Source of the DNA: Turritopsis dohrnii
Taxonomy: Eukaryota > Cnidaria > Hydrozoa > Anthoathecata > Oceaniidae
Assembly: GCA_027922465.2 (NCBI GenBank)
Contig: BQMF02000627.1
Span: 1 to 64,000, forward strand
Direction: 5' to 3'
Length of the DNA stretch: 64,000 bases
Shown here: positions 1 to 12,029 of the stretch, in pieces
Position numbering within the stretch: position 1 is the first letter of the stretch
Layout: each line of letters begins with the position of its first letter
The notes under the pieces: generated by a model
What the model was told of the DNA's origin: nothing
Databases searched by the model: none
Seen by the model: the letters and a program-made list of their open reading frames with translations, nothing else
Position numbers and translations under genes: made by a program

Positions 1-3000
1 TTGTAATGAAGAAGAAAAACTAAGCTATTACAATTTGAGGAAAAAAAACAAAACAATCGTCACTTCAGAATGAACAAATAACATTTATTTTCCTGTCAAT
101 ATATTGGTGATATTAAAATCAAGGAAATTATGAACACGTTTCTAATATCGTTGTTGTCACCCTCTGACGCGAACAACCGAATCTACGCCACCTATAACGT
201 CAGACGTGACGTAGTATCGGCTAGGCTGTGACGTCAGAAGTGGTCTAAACTTTGTTCTCAAATTGTCGCAAAATTTAAAATCTCACTTGCATCTGATTCA
301 ACGATACAGTGGTATATATTCATTTATTTATTTATTTATTTATTTATATTTGAATTGTGTACTGTTCGAACTGAGTTACAGAAACATCACAGACAGACGG
401 AACTCTTGTGACACGAGTTATTTATATATACCGACTGTAAGTTTACTTGTGGTGAAATATAACAGCGATACTCAAATTGGTCAACGTGTTACGGATAAGC
501 AAAATATACCTGTGTCACTTTCTAACTCTACCATAAGCAAAATCAAACTTCACAAGTAAATTACGTGAAAAAAAATCAATGTTGTGTTGATTGTCTGAGA
601 TGTCAATCATGAGATTTCTAAAATAATTATAAACACTCATTTGTGATAATCATTTTGAGCATTTTAAACTGAAAATCTAATCCCTGCTCACTTAAAAATC
701 TAAACGAAAATCAAATGAATAAAATAGCCTAGTAGAGGATAACAGTTCTGCAAAATTATTGTGTCATTTCCATGAGGAGGCTAAATTATAAACGTCATTT
801 TGTTTTTATATCTACTACTGTTTAAAGGTTTTTTTCCATTGCGTGGAAATTCAGGCAGGGAAAAAATCTACGTGTATTTTGATTGGTTGCTATAAAAGGT
901 TCGAAAAGAATTTTTTTTAAGTGATCCAAAGATGATTAAAACAAGATTAAAATGTAAAACATGTAAAGAATGTAAAGCAGCCTTTAGTGAGAAACAAGTC
1001 CCAGTTTACACTTGATTTGATGACGTTGATTAATAATGAGTAAAGTTGACGAAATAAGAATATGGCGATGATTCATAATTCAAAGAAAATTAAAAAAAAA
1101 AAAATATTTTAAAGTAATGTTATCCCTCAACCAAAACAAAACTTATAGAAAGAGAGTTCCTTCGTATGGCTTTGTTTTACGTTTTATTACAAACATTTCT
1201 GCATAATTTAGCACTTAATAAAAATAAAATAGGAATGCCCTGCGTAAATAACAGATGGGGTTTCTACGCAAAACAAATAACGCAAAAATATTTAATTAAA
1301 ATTTCCCTTTTTCTTTTCTGGTTTTCTGCTTTCGTTTTCCTTATAAAAGTAAATATACGAATTAAATTAAATCTATTGAAATGGGAATTTTTCGCCTTCT
1401 GTCCTATTTTGTTATAAATAATAAAATAAAATGGAAAAGAAGACGCCCTGGTTGTTCCGCTTTCGCGCCCCTTTTGAAGTCCTGTTCCAGTGATCGTTTA
1501 TTTTAATGCTCATCTGTTACTCTTCCTCTGCAATTACCTGGAAATTTCAACACACCAACGTTATCAAAGTCACATACATTTCACAATTTCGAAAATAGAA
1601 AAAGGAAAATAAAAAAAAAAAATAAAATAAAATAAAAGTCGCTGCCACAATCTTCAATCGTCATATCACTTTTAAGTCCAAATTCTTCTTCGACAGTTTT
1701 TCTTTTCTTTTTTTTCTTTTTTCGTTAAATCGTACAGAGAATTCATCTTCATCATCGATATTTTTACTTTTACTTTACATTTTAGTTACAGAACTTTTCT
1801 AATCAACCCTCATTAACATTGAGAGTGAAACTAACACAGCATCCCACTGTTGAATCGGTTCCGAAAATTAAGTTCTTGTTTCAGATTCAGAATTGATTTG
1901 TTCGAAAGAAGAAGAACAACCAAAAATGAAGAAGAAAATGAAGAAGTATTCTTTCATAATAACATTCTTACACCGATAAAACCACCTTGCCAAACCGTTG
2001 TCAATCGAGAATTAATTAACCTTAGTCGCTGCGAACATGTTAGATTATTCTAAAAAAAACCCCATTAACATTGTTGATGAACCTTGACCATATGGTACAC
2101 GATGTTTGTAAAATACCAAAGAAAAACACCGGTATGATTCTTTCAACCAGATTGATCAAAACCTTCCTCTCACTTCAGTACTGAATTAAGATATTTTCCA
2201 AATCATGTCAATGGAATGTTTTTTCATGGGCAAAAGCTTTAGCTTACTAAGACAACAGCGAAACTATGTTGCACACACCATTCGTAAACCAGACACCAGC
2301 ATTACAAAAAGATTGCTCTTTAACAACAACAAAAGAACGAAACAAGGTCGGCAAATAACACTTTACAACACAGTCATCATAAATGAATGCATCACACCAG
2401 AAGTATTGTACCTTAACGCCCTCTCACGACTCTATTAAGAACAAATTTGTATTTGGTCGGCCAGTTAGGTTTCGACCGGTCAATATCTAATGTAATTTAG
2501 ATTGATCTAATAATATATATATATATATAAGAACAATAATACAAATCTGAACAATAACGTATCAGAAAACCCCAAGAAAACTCTGACGTGCCAATGATTT
2601 TCCCAAGCTACCACCAGAGAGAAAATCTGAAACTGTTGCAACCCTAAGACAAACGTTTTCTACTTATTAAATCTGAAGACTCACAAGTCAAATCCTTGAA
2701 TACTAAATCATGTATTTTCCATTATAAGGTATATAGCGACTGGAGTCTTCTCAGTAAATCATTTTTGGTCCATTCGCTCATCCGTTCAACCTTTCTTGTT
2801 TACAACTATTTTGTTTGCAATAGTTCTTTTGGAGCAGACGAAATAAATAAATAAATAAAACAATGGTAAACAGTCTTTCAATAATTCATATTTGGTTCGT
2901 AACTACAATAGAGCGGATGTATAGAAAACTGAAAATATTTTCCCCCAAAAAAAGTGAATAAATTTGTGTGGCAAAAAGTCCATGGTCACACAACAGAAAA

Positions 3001-4112
3001 GTCTAAATTTCAATTGCTGCTTGAAGCATTTGACTCATTTTCATATTCTTGATCGTCTCATCGCAATCTTATTTTAAAGGTTTACCAGGTTGCACTGGTC
3101 TATAGTAGGGAATGAGCTGGTCCTTGAAATATATCATGAAATTAAAAGTAAATAAGCACCGATAATTTCTACTATGAATTTGAAAAAGGTAGAAATACAG
3201 ACCATGGTTTTTTCAATTTATTGACTGGAGTTGAAGTAGAGTTCACCGTCAGATTGCGAGTTCAGGGTTCAATATACATTACTGACAGAGTAATACTAGC
3301 GGCTATAGCAGTATGAAGCCATCTACTCAATTTGATAGGGAGAATGGTGTCTAAGGGATATTGTCTAGTTAAGCAGTTGAAACAGTTTTTGTAGTTCAAA
3401 TGGTGACGTCACAAGGCCTTCATTGATAACAGCTTCAACAGAATGAGGAAAAGACCATCCTGATCGAACAAAAATCTTCTAATGATTCTTGTTCAAAGCT
3501 GGATGCTGTAAACCTATCTGACGTCACAACCCACCTTGTTTCCACTCTTAATTACTGCAGTGTTATGAATCAAGATAAAAGTGCTTATATAACTTGTTTT
3601 TTTTTTTAACGAAAAATCAATGCTTTGTGTACATTACTAAATGTGTATGATACAACAAAGGATATTACGCGATGTCTTAACTTCATGCGATATGCCCACA
3701 TCAACTGCTGAGGGCTTGTAAAATGCATTTTACGCTGCCAAATATCTGTCACGACAAGGAGAGTGATGGCGTATCAAAAGCTTCATTTTTGATGTGGAAT
3801 TTGTATAGAAAGGGCGCTTACTGCTTATGAAATCATTGGAAAATTTTTGTGAGATCATAACATCATTAAAAATTGCGGAAGTCCTACACACAACGTGAGT
3901 TAAAAGTCTTCCTGATTTAACGAAGACGCGCCGTAACAGTCAAATGTTTTTCTCTAGATTTCTCTCGAGACGATCAACTCATGTCTCTGACAAAAAAACA
4001 AGTTAAAGTTACACTCAAACGTTCAGCCGTCTTTGCTCACGTCATCGTCCACGCTTGCGTCGCAGTTTGACGACTTATCAACCCGACTTCTAGTAATTAT
4101 GACGTCAGATAT
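1..4112. other. Gene-poor AT-rich stretch
   Basis: No coding region is recognised. There is a TTTA-type microsatellite near 320-350, A-rich runs near 1090-1110 and 1600-1640, and a short TA run near 2514-2530. The open frames (up to about 100 codons, for example at 263-559 and 1850-2053) show no familiar domain and no splice-consistent continuation. Confidence 0.5.
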
Positions 4113-4206
4113 GGGTCTGTTACATCCTTTCCACAAGTCAAAAAATATTGAAACAAACAGTTATCGTGTCGGATGGACAAAATGCTAATACTTTTGTAAC
4201 AGACCC
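4113..4206. mobile_element. Short MITE-like fragment, GGGTCTGTTAC family
   Basis: It starts GGGTCTGTTAC and ends GTAACAGACCC, an inverted terminal pair. The right 60 bases match the right half of the element at 45626-45855, including the shared string CAGTTATCGTGTCGGATGGA. No convincing target duplication flanks it. A small non-autonomous DNA element, internally deleted relative to the 45.6-kb copy, is the simplest reading. Confidence 0.6.
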
Positions 4207-4288
4207 ATCTCTAACTGGCAAGTATTTTCACTATTATTCAAATCTAAGTTGAACTTTACTTTTCGACTAAAATATTTGATTGATATAG

Positions 4289-4432
4289 TAGGGTCGTTAT
4301 CTCGAACTCTCAAATTGAGCGGATAAAAGGTTCGAGATAGCAAGACTTCAAGATAACGAGATTTATAGTGAACTGTAAATGCTGATGGGGACCAAGATTT
4401 TTGTTCGAGATAACGAGAGCGAACTAGAAAGT
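4289..4432. mobile_element. Pogo/Tigger-like MITE remnant
   Basis: The stretch contains CGTTATCTCGAACTC at its left and GAGATAACGAGAGCGAAC at its right, inverted versions of the TCGAGATAACGAG theme. The same theme marks the ends of the elements at 7624-7809, 40989-41139 and 60370-60739. Ends of this kind with TA target sites are typical of pogo/Tigger elements. The copy is degraded and the family call is by motif only. Confidence 0.5.
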
Positions 4433-4439
4433 TAATGGT

Positions 4440-6029
4440 TGATAAAAGCATCTACATACTTCGAAACATGTGTGTGCATGCTCAAAGGAAAATGGCTTGA
4501 TAGCATTTAACATTGTAGAAATTATACAGCAATTTTCGAGCAAAGAATACTTCTATTTATAAACAGTGCGTCAACTTGTAAGTTTCATCCTTTTTCATCA
4601 GATCGTCCAACATTTCAAGTGAATTCTTAATATTGAAAAGTCAATGGAGAAAATGAAGAATTAACTTCATGGCTTTAGTTTACTTACCAGAAAGCATGTG
4701 TTTTCACCAAACCGGTCAGTATAACCAGGTTGATACACCGTGTTGGAAAGCGTATGAACAAGTCGGTAATCAGCGGTCGTGAAGGTACTAACCACCAGAC
4801 AAGCTGACCTACCACTCTCCTGACGATAAACTAACATAGAAAAACATTAATTCGTTTTCGTTCGTCCCTTTTGGCTCAAATTTTACAGAAATTCAACAGA
4901 AATGTAAAAGTTTTTATAAATTAGATGTCAGGTCTGAATACTAAACGAGGTTTTATGGTTGTTTTGGTAACTAACCACTGTCAAAAGATTAGAACTGTAA
5001 GTCTAACCCTTGAAAAGTTCATCAATGGTTTGTTTTATAAAACGAATAATACAATTAATTCAATTCGAAGGGAAATAACGGAACACTATTGGACAACAGA
5101 CGTCAAAGAGGAAGATTTAAAACTTTTCATTGGATAATTATTGACCAATAATAATTCGATGCCACGATTGAGGGTTCGAAAAGTTGAATTGGAACTATTT
5201 GTCAAGTTTTGATTTCACGAAAATTAATAACAGTTTTCCTCGCTGTTAATGATGCAATCGCACTTTATTTTGCTCCACTAACTACAGCCAAGATATACGT
5301 CATCGCTGTCGTTTGCAAACAGTTATAAGAAGCTTTCATAGTTGATGCATATCAAACCTCAGCGTTCTTCTTTAGCAGAGTACAGTGCAGCGAATGATGA
5401 AACCAAACACAGAAAATTAGACAAAATAAATTCTTCAAAACATTTCCAAGAGATGTGTCATATTACGCGTGTGGAATTAAAGACATTTTTCTATTGGTTC
5501 CCTCCAAAATGTTGTTTCGTCTTCGCCATGTTTACAAAATAAAACATGAAAAGTGACATCTGCCAAAGTAGATTTTGTTCATCAGATAAAAGCCCTTGTT
5601 AGGAAAGATCTCTATATTAATAAATATAGCTTAAAACTGTTCACATGTTTTCTTGAGAAGAGCTTAATACCGTTCTTAAAACTCGCCACTATCATATCAA
5701 CGGAATTTCAAAGAAGTTTCGATGTATTCGTCATGAAAAACCAACATTTTGATCAGTCTTCCAAAGGAATTAACAGAAAAACACCATCATAAGAAAATTA
5801 TTCACAGAGTGAGATCGTAAACATATCTTATGACCTCCTTCTGTGTTCAACGTCTTGTCTTTGAGCAAAGCTCAATATCGTCTTGGGTTTGTTTAGAAAA
5901 ATGCTTGAAGTTAAATCGTATGACGTCATCAGTAGGGATAATCTGTACACGCCCAGTTTTATTTCCTTTGTAATTTGAGCAGGAAAAAGAAATTGCACTC
6001 GGCATCGCTTTATGCAAGTTAAAATTACA
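4440..6029. other. Non-coding stretch, no gene recognised
   Basis: Open frames at 4925-5137, 5342-5542 and 5553-5792 were examined. None shows a known domain or a splice-linked partner. Nothing else is supported here. Confidence 0.4.
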
Positions 6030-6295
6030 TAATTTTTTTTTTATAAGCGACCAAGGTCAGACGTTAATAGTAATGTTGATTAAATAAGTGACCATTTTTA
6101 ATGTTTTAGTGTTGCTTAATTTGTTGTTAAGCATTCATTGGAAAAGAATATGTATTTCCAGTCTTGATAACCATCGCGTACGTTTAAGTATTTAAGTACA
6201 AAGTCTAGGACATAGTACTGCAACTTAGTGTAACAGTTTGTGAAATGTGCTGCAGCTATGCTAGTGTTACATCGTTTTAAAATTGCATGTTGCTA
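6030..6295 (+). repeat. Dispersed repeat, copy 1 (pair at 16015)
   Basis: This stretch aligns in the same orientation with 16015-16300. Shared strings include GCTTAATTTGTTG followed by TAAGCATT, the CTAGGACAT/CCAGGACAT segment and the AGTGTAACA segment. The divergence is considerable, so this is an old interspersed repeat of unknown class. Confidence 0.6.
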
Positions 6296-6621
6296 ATTTA
6301 TCTAAGATCCTGGTAGTACTGTTGCTAAACTTTTTGAGAAATTTACTAGTGTTGCTCATAAACTTGTTGCTTATAAAAAAACGTTTATCTACACTCTTAT
6401 TTGCCGTTTGTTTTGGTCGATGATCTTGTCGCAAATTATCCCTTATCTCGAAGGAAATCTAATATTTTATAAGTACAAGGTGTAAAAAGAAGGGCAAATT
6501 TCCTTTTTCTTTTTCTTTTATCCTATTTTTGTAGAATTATACATTGTACATTAGTATAAGTCTTATCTTCTTTTTCAGAAAAGTGCTCAATGTCTCTCAA
6601 CAGAGCGTGGTACGCAAGTAG

Positions 6622-6786
6622 GTAAATAAACGAGATTTAGTTTATCCGTACTAATAGTTTCATGCCACCGTACTCGGTAACAATCTTCAGCGGAATAATA
6701 TTCGGAATAATATTCCGCTGAAGATTGTTACCGAGTACGGTGGCATGAAACTATTAGTACGGATAAACTAAATCTCGTTTATTTAC
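6622..6786. repeat. Perfect 76-bp inverted repeat (hairpin)
   Basis: Bases 6622-6697 are the exact reverse complement of 6711-6786, with 13 bases between them that contain a repeated GGAATAATATT. A 13-base direct repeat, ACATTGTACATTA, lies at 6541-6553 and again at 6785-6797. A transcript would fold into a long duplex. It could come from a template-switch event, a foldback element or a precursor-type hairpin. No coding potential is seen in the arms. Confidence 0.9.
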
Positions 6787-7299
6787 ATTGTACATTATAT
6801 TTTGCCTGAAATAAGAAATTTACGTCATCTATATGATTTAGAAACTTTCGTTTTTTGTTTGTTTGTCTAAAAAATAGGATGCGTAATGTTATTAACACTT
6901 TAACTAGTCTGTATTGAAGAAGTACATTAAAACACTAGATGCAACTCAGCTAGTCTGGTTTCCAATCCTAGCACGCATTGCTTACTCAATTGTATGTCTC
7001 AGATATCAAGCTTTACATAACGACCAATTCCCAGAGAACCTTATGTCCGTGGCGTAACTGACTTAAACTTAGGATAGGTGCGTTTTTCACATATTTAGTC
7101 TTAGAACGTACAATGGTAAAGCAATAGCACACTTCATACTATAGTAATAAATGCACGAAATTGCTTTATCCAATTTTGTTGACAAGAAATTAATGATTAA
7201 TGTAAATATAGTAAAAAGAGTATCTCATTAAAAATTGCTGTGAGGTCGCAACCATGTTGGGAAATGATAAAAACGAAAATTAGGGAGATTCGTAAACTC

Positions 7300-7490
7300 G
7301 ACGAGCCTGTTACACGAAAAAAATCAATTACTTGTGAGAATGTCTTTAGAACTGTTCTACTATAAAGTTACTCCAGAGATTTAAAGCCTTTTGTTGTATC
7401 AAAAGAAACATCATTACTTTGCACGCTTATTTCAAGTGTTGATGTGAAGTTTCTAATGACTTTGTAGGGAAAATTCACGAACAACTCTAC
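7300..7490 (+). repeat. Dispersed repeat, copy 1 (pair in astacin intron 2)
   Basis: It matches 47950-48130 in the same orientation. Shared strings include GTATCAAAAGAAACATCATTA, TTTGCACGCTTATT and GTAGGGAAAATT. The class is unknown and no ends were identified. Confidence 0.65.
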
Positions 7491-7623
7491 TAAGTTGTAT
7501 ATAATTTCCTACAAATCTATAGAAAAATAGTTTCGTGTAAACGAAACATGATTTTTCCGAATCCCGCTAATGCTGAACGAAGAAATAAAACAACTTTTTT
7601 GACTGTGTAGATTATTCAGTATA

Positions 7624-7809
7624 CAGTCGAATCTCGAAAACTCTAAACTCGATTTCTCGAACTCGGTAACTCGAACTTTTTGTCGTCAGTCCTTTGACAT
7701 AATAATTAGTATAAGTTTAAACCAATTTCAATTCTCGAAAACTCAAATTCTCGATAACTCGAACTATTTTCACGATCCCCTGAGAGCACGAGTTTTTGGG
7801 AGTTGACAG
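7624..7809. mobile_element. Pogo/Tigger-like MITE with TA target site
   Basis: The left end reads TA-CAGTCGAATCTCGAAAACTC. The right end read inwards is TA-CTGTCAACTCCCAAAAACTC. Inside are further CTCGATAACTCGAAC-type blocks. Termini of the CAGTCGAA(C/T)CTCG type with TA duplication are characteristic of pogo/Tigger. At 186 bp it has no coding capacity. Confidence 0.7.
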
Positions 7810-7853
7810 TACGTTAAAAATGTAAAAGAAATGAACGAAGAGTTCAAAAGGCT

Positions 7854-8042
7854 TTGCCAGCATCATTTTGTACCTTTTACATACAAAGCGAAACGTTTAG
7901 CTTCAGCATGAAATATAAAAAGGACAAAAAGGTATTTTTAGTCAACAGCCGTGACTGTAATACAGCCTCCACGTTGGAGAGAGAGAGAGGACTTAGAGAA
8001 AGAATTCACAGCCGCGAAGGAGGCAAGATAAGGATATTTTAA
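7854..8042 (+). other. Unrecognised open frame next to MITE
   Basis: A 62-codon frame with no recognisable domain, signal peptide or splice-linked extension. It contains a low-complexity GA-rich section (GAGAGAGAGAGG). It is listed only so that the stretch is described, and is probably not a gene. Confidence 0.15.
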
Positions 8043-8504
8043 TAACAAACTGGTGACTCGTGGATCAATTATTATATGATTAATACTTGATCTTTGAATG
8101 GTTAGGCTTAAATTTCCACCTGATACCTTTTTAATTAGGTCCTAGTTGTCACGTGACGTGAGGTCATAATAGTTTTAATGAAAAAATGAAAAATGAAAAA
8201 TGAAATTGCAAAGATTTTTGTAACAATCAATAGACCATCAAAAATAGCTCTAAAACCTACAATTTAAGAGAGGAATTGGATATGAGTGATGATGGTTACT
8301 GCTTGTAAGTTTGAACAATTCTTTCAAAAAGAATGGAATTCAGTGAAAACATTATGACACAGTGACACAGGTCTGAAAATATATCTAGGAAGTGTTCATT
8401 AGAAAATAGGATGGTCAAGTTATGGGTTACTTACCTTTTATTAAAACAATTTTGGTCCCACTTAGGCCCAAGTATACCTTTTTTCACTAAATTATGAAAT
8501 AGAA

Positions 8505-8808
8505 TACGTTATCGACAAAAAAAAGGTCGGGGAAAAGTGACCAATCTTTTTGGGGGTGACTAAAGTTTTCTCCGACTAAATTTTCCCCCGACTTTTCTGC
8601 ACCCGACCAAAAATTTCTCCGATTTTTTTTTCCTGACCAAAACTTTTCTACGGTTTATCTTGATTATTTTCTTCTTATATTTAAACTATTTAGTCGGGAA
8701 AAAGTAACTAATTTCAAAAATTGGTCGGGGAAAAGTGACTAAAATTTCCCCCTACTAGAAATTTCCCCGATTAAATTTGTTACCGACTTTTTGTTCCCCG
8801 ATAAGGTA
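8505..8808. mobile_element. Foldback/MITE-like element with repeated GTCGGGGAAA blocks
   Basis: The outer ends are inverted: CGTTATCGACAAAAA on the left and TTTTTGTTCCCCGATAAGG on the right. Between them the motif GGTCGGGGAAAAGTGAC and its reverse complement recur at least six times in both orientations. This is a palindrome-rich element of about 300 bp. No known family is assigned and there are no coding frames. Confidence 0.6.
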
Positions 8809-9289
8809 TTGGAACCATATTCGAAGTCATAATCGTTAAATTTTGAATAAGTCAATGTAGGAACAGTGTGTATACCGGGTGAGTAAAAAAAAAAAAAAAA
8901 AATAACCGTGTTTCAAAAAAAATATCTTTCGATTCCATAATTATGAAAGATAGTTATTTATATTTCTGAATAGAGGAATCCTTTACCTATCTTTTGGTGT
9001 ATCAGTTTTCTAGTTTAGTTGAGTAGAAAAAAGTTATGGACAAAAAACTGGAAGCGGTCCTTTTTCACCGTTAATAACATAAGGTTTTATTGGTCTTGTC
9101 GGGTTCTGTAGGAGCCGTCAACTTACTTAGCCGTTGTTTTAGTCGTCACGTTTCGAGCGTCTCATATCGAGGTTACTTTGCATAAATATACAAAAAACTT
9201 GTCTTGAACGAAGACAACAAGTCCCATGGAGCAGGAAGAACTACAAAACGCTTTTTTTACATGGTAATCTTAACAAAATCAGACGATTA

Positions 9290-9525
9290 ATATCGCATTA
9301 TTTCGAAATAACGCCCATATTGCGCCTATATTATTAGTTCATTTTTTGTCAAAAAAGTAAATAACATTGTCTCGAAAGGTGAACCCTTCTACGAGACAAT
9401 AGATAACGCCATCTTCGGTACCATCAACCGCACAGTTCAATCCACGAAATTAAAATTAATTCAATGATAGGGGCGTTTAATCGAGAGGGGCGTTGCTACT
9501 GAAACAGGGCGTTTATTTGAAAAAT
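9290..9525. mobile_element. MITE-like stretch with inverted CGCCC/GGGCG ends
   Basis: The left side has TTATTTCGAAATAACGCCC and the right side has GGGCGTTTATTTGAAAAAT, approximately inverted. Further GGGGCGTT blocks lie just inside the right end. The ends are imperfect and no target duplication was found. Confidence 0.4.
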
Positions 9526-10219
9526 ACAACAACGAAACAAAGATAAGTGTAAAACAAAAAGATAATAGACACAGTTTACCTGTCAGAATACTCAAATACT
9601 TCTATATAAACTGGTGACTGAAAGACTGTAAACAATGGTTTTACGATAGCAAGTTTTCACTGGGATAAGTTTAATAGTCTTACTAAACAAAGGGGAAAAA
9701 AGCTATTGTTATGGAAATCCCATCTCTGAATATCAGGTTTAAAAAAAGTACACTAAAAAAAAGTTGGGCGTCAATAAGGAATTCTATTTGCATTTTTTCT
9801 CTAACACTTCTATATAACTTGGTTTGAAAAAAATGGATTCATGAAATGTGTTCTTTAAAACGAAATTCCTTATAGAACGAAATACAGAAATGTTATAATG
9901 TTTAATTATGTATGTAACAGGAAAAGAAGCTGCTGGTACAATTATATGGATTAGAATAACTTTGAACAAGGATTCTGCAAACTCGTAACGGAGCATGATC
10001 GACACCCAAGGGATTTGATAACGATATTGAAAAGTCATCTGAAAAATGAACGAACTGGATTAAAGTGAAACAAGCCCATATGATATCAAAGACACTTAGT
10101 ATGAATTAAACAAGTATGTTGTACATAGAGTGGGAAACAGAAGGTTTATGTATAGTATATTATTATATTATATTATACAAATTTCTGGAAGTAGGCACAT
10201 GGTGCCTTTAACACCAGGT

Positions 10220-10569
10220 TCAATCTTTGACGACTTGTCGAAATCGAGTTTGTCGGGAGGCTGTTGTTTCGACGAGATTCAGATTGATATCGAACATGAT
10301 ACCAGCACTTTTCCATAATTTGTCGAGTCGACTTTTGAACGTATTGAGTGATGGTGCTTGCACAACGTCTAGTGGCAGGTTATTCCATTGTTCCGCAACT
10401 CGATTTTGAAATGAATATTTTTTAACGTCTTTAAAAGACACTTTTGTCGGGTAATCGTGAATTCGTGACGACGTAAATTGTGTTTTTGACTATCCTGAGA
10501 TAGATAATAAACACCAAAGTTTTTCTTGACCAATTTTCTATATAGTTTTATCATCACACTGGCAGGCAA
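10220..10569 (-). pseudogene. LINE reverse-transcriptase C-terminal fragment
   Basis: Read on the minus strand, the 3' part (10441 to 10220) has a run starting SFQNRVAEQWNNLPLDVV and then APSLNTFKSRLDKLW. This matches the well-known C-terminal signature of non-LTR retrotransposon reverse transcriptases of the CR1/Jockey group (aromatic-x-x-RV-x-x-x-WN-x-LP, then S-x-x-x-FK-x-x-LD). The 5' part (10569 to about 10430) lies in another frame with HNLRRHEFTITRQK, where that family usually has RGH-x-x-K-L. So at least one frameshift near 10430 separates them. The polymerase core is absent, so this is a 5'-truncated dead LINE copy. Confidence 0.8.
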
Positions 10570-11589
10570 TTTGTTTGGCTAGAGTTTCCAAGTTGACTAT
10601 ATTTGTACATATTCAAAAGTCCATTGGCTGTTTGATGAAGGACGTATTCTTGGGACAGTCATATTAATCCTGCTTGCTCGCTGAATAGATTTTCCCGTAC
10701 TCAATTTACTTCAGTGATATCAGCCAGACGAATGCTAGAATCAATCCCATCCCAGTGTGCAAAATCGTCAAAAGTCTCTGTGGTGAAGAGGATTTCTATA
10801 GAAACAGTGTATATATTTCCAAGAAATGCACTCCTTCGCAGTGTTTTTTCAATAAATTTGCTTACTTGGATTCAGCAATTGAGTTGCTGTTGACAACCAG
10901 GAGAATCAAACAAAAAGTAATCGATTTTGATGTCGTTGACGTAGTGACCACTGTACAACAGCCATCAGAGTACAAAAGAAATCAGATCAGAGTCTAGCGG
11001 AGGAGTACACTGACAGTAACTTTCTTTTCACTGTCAATTCTTCAGTAATTGCACGTTTTGCTTTTCTTCTCTTAATAACTTAACTCTCCTCCAGAGAGTT
11101 TGGTTATGTTCTACAACCGCCTATACTTAGATAGTGATACCCTGACCCCATAAACTTAAATTTTGAAAATCTTGAATAGAACTTCTGCTAGCAGTCATGT
11201 CCTGATCTCGTAGCCATTAGAGAAAGTCCACGTCATGATCAAACCTCTCAAAAGAAAGCCCTCCCCACAGCCCCTCCCCACAGCGGACACCTCTAAAATA
11301 ACCGTTACTCAAATCGGGCCACAACAGTGACCACCATTATAGTTTATAATTTCTCCAACTTTCAGTTCTAAAAACCAAAACATCTATAATTTTATGAGGC
11401 AGTTACCAACATTGAACCTGAGCCAATCAAATATATCTACCCTAAAGGTTCTTTCAATATGCACTTGTTTTATTAGGAAACATATTTTGTTTATGACACA
11501 ACGAGTAAAAAACACAACAACAGCAACAACAACAACAATGACAAAAAAAATTTTCAAAATGATGGAAAGGTCCGAAAGATGAAGAGAAA

Positions 11590-11675
11590 CATAATTCGTT
11601 TTGCAACGTGTAGTAACGTGTAGCAACGTGTAGCAACGTGCACCAGGGATTATCCCTGCGTGCACTGACGCGCAA
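11590..11675. repeat. Short tandem repeat GTAGCAACGT and adjacent hairpin
   Basis: The ten-base unit GTAGYAACGT is repeated about three times at 11608-11640. It is followed by an imperfect palindrome, GTGCACCAGGGA against TCCCTGCGTGCAC. The open frames on both strands through 11384-11698 are produced by this and by the nearby CAACAA run, and are not genes. Confidence 0.6.
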
Positions 11676-12029
11676 AGAACACGACAGTGATTAGTCATAA
11701 TAATAGCAACCTTGGTGCTTGCATGTCCACTCCCCCAGTTACTATTTAAACAAGAACCTTGTACATTTATAATAACAACAGTGTGTACCTCTCGTAAGGC
11801 CTATTCACACTACGAAAGAAAACTTTCCAAAGAAAGGCCAAATATAAATGCGTAAACTAAATGTTATGGGAAACCACAAAAGTCACTATGTACGATGAAA
11901 TTAAGCAAACGAACAATATGTAATAAATCATCTCACTGAGGAATCTGGAATTAATGCTGCTCTTAATGGAAACTCTTTCATGTGTACAAAACATAAAACC
12001 TTTATGTGAACCAATCTCTCCTTTTATAT

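Noticed and set aside
11384..11698. Overlapping frames on both strands, one rich in cysteine and valine
   Set aside because: They are translations of a CAACAA-type run and of the GTAGCAACGT repeat; no domain or splice continuity.
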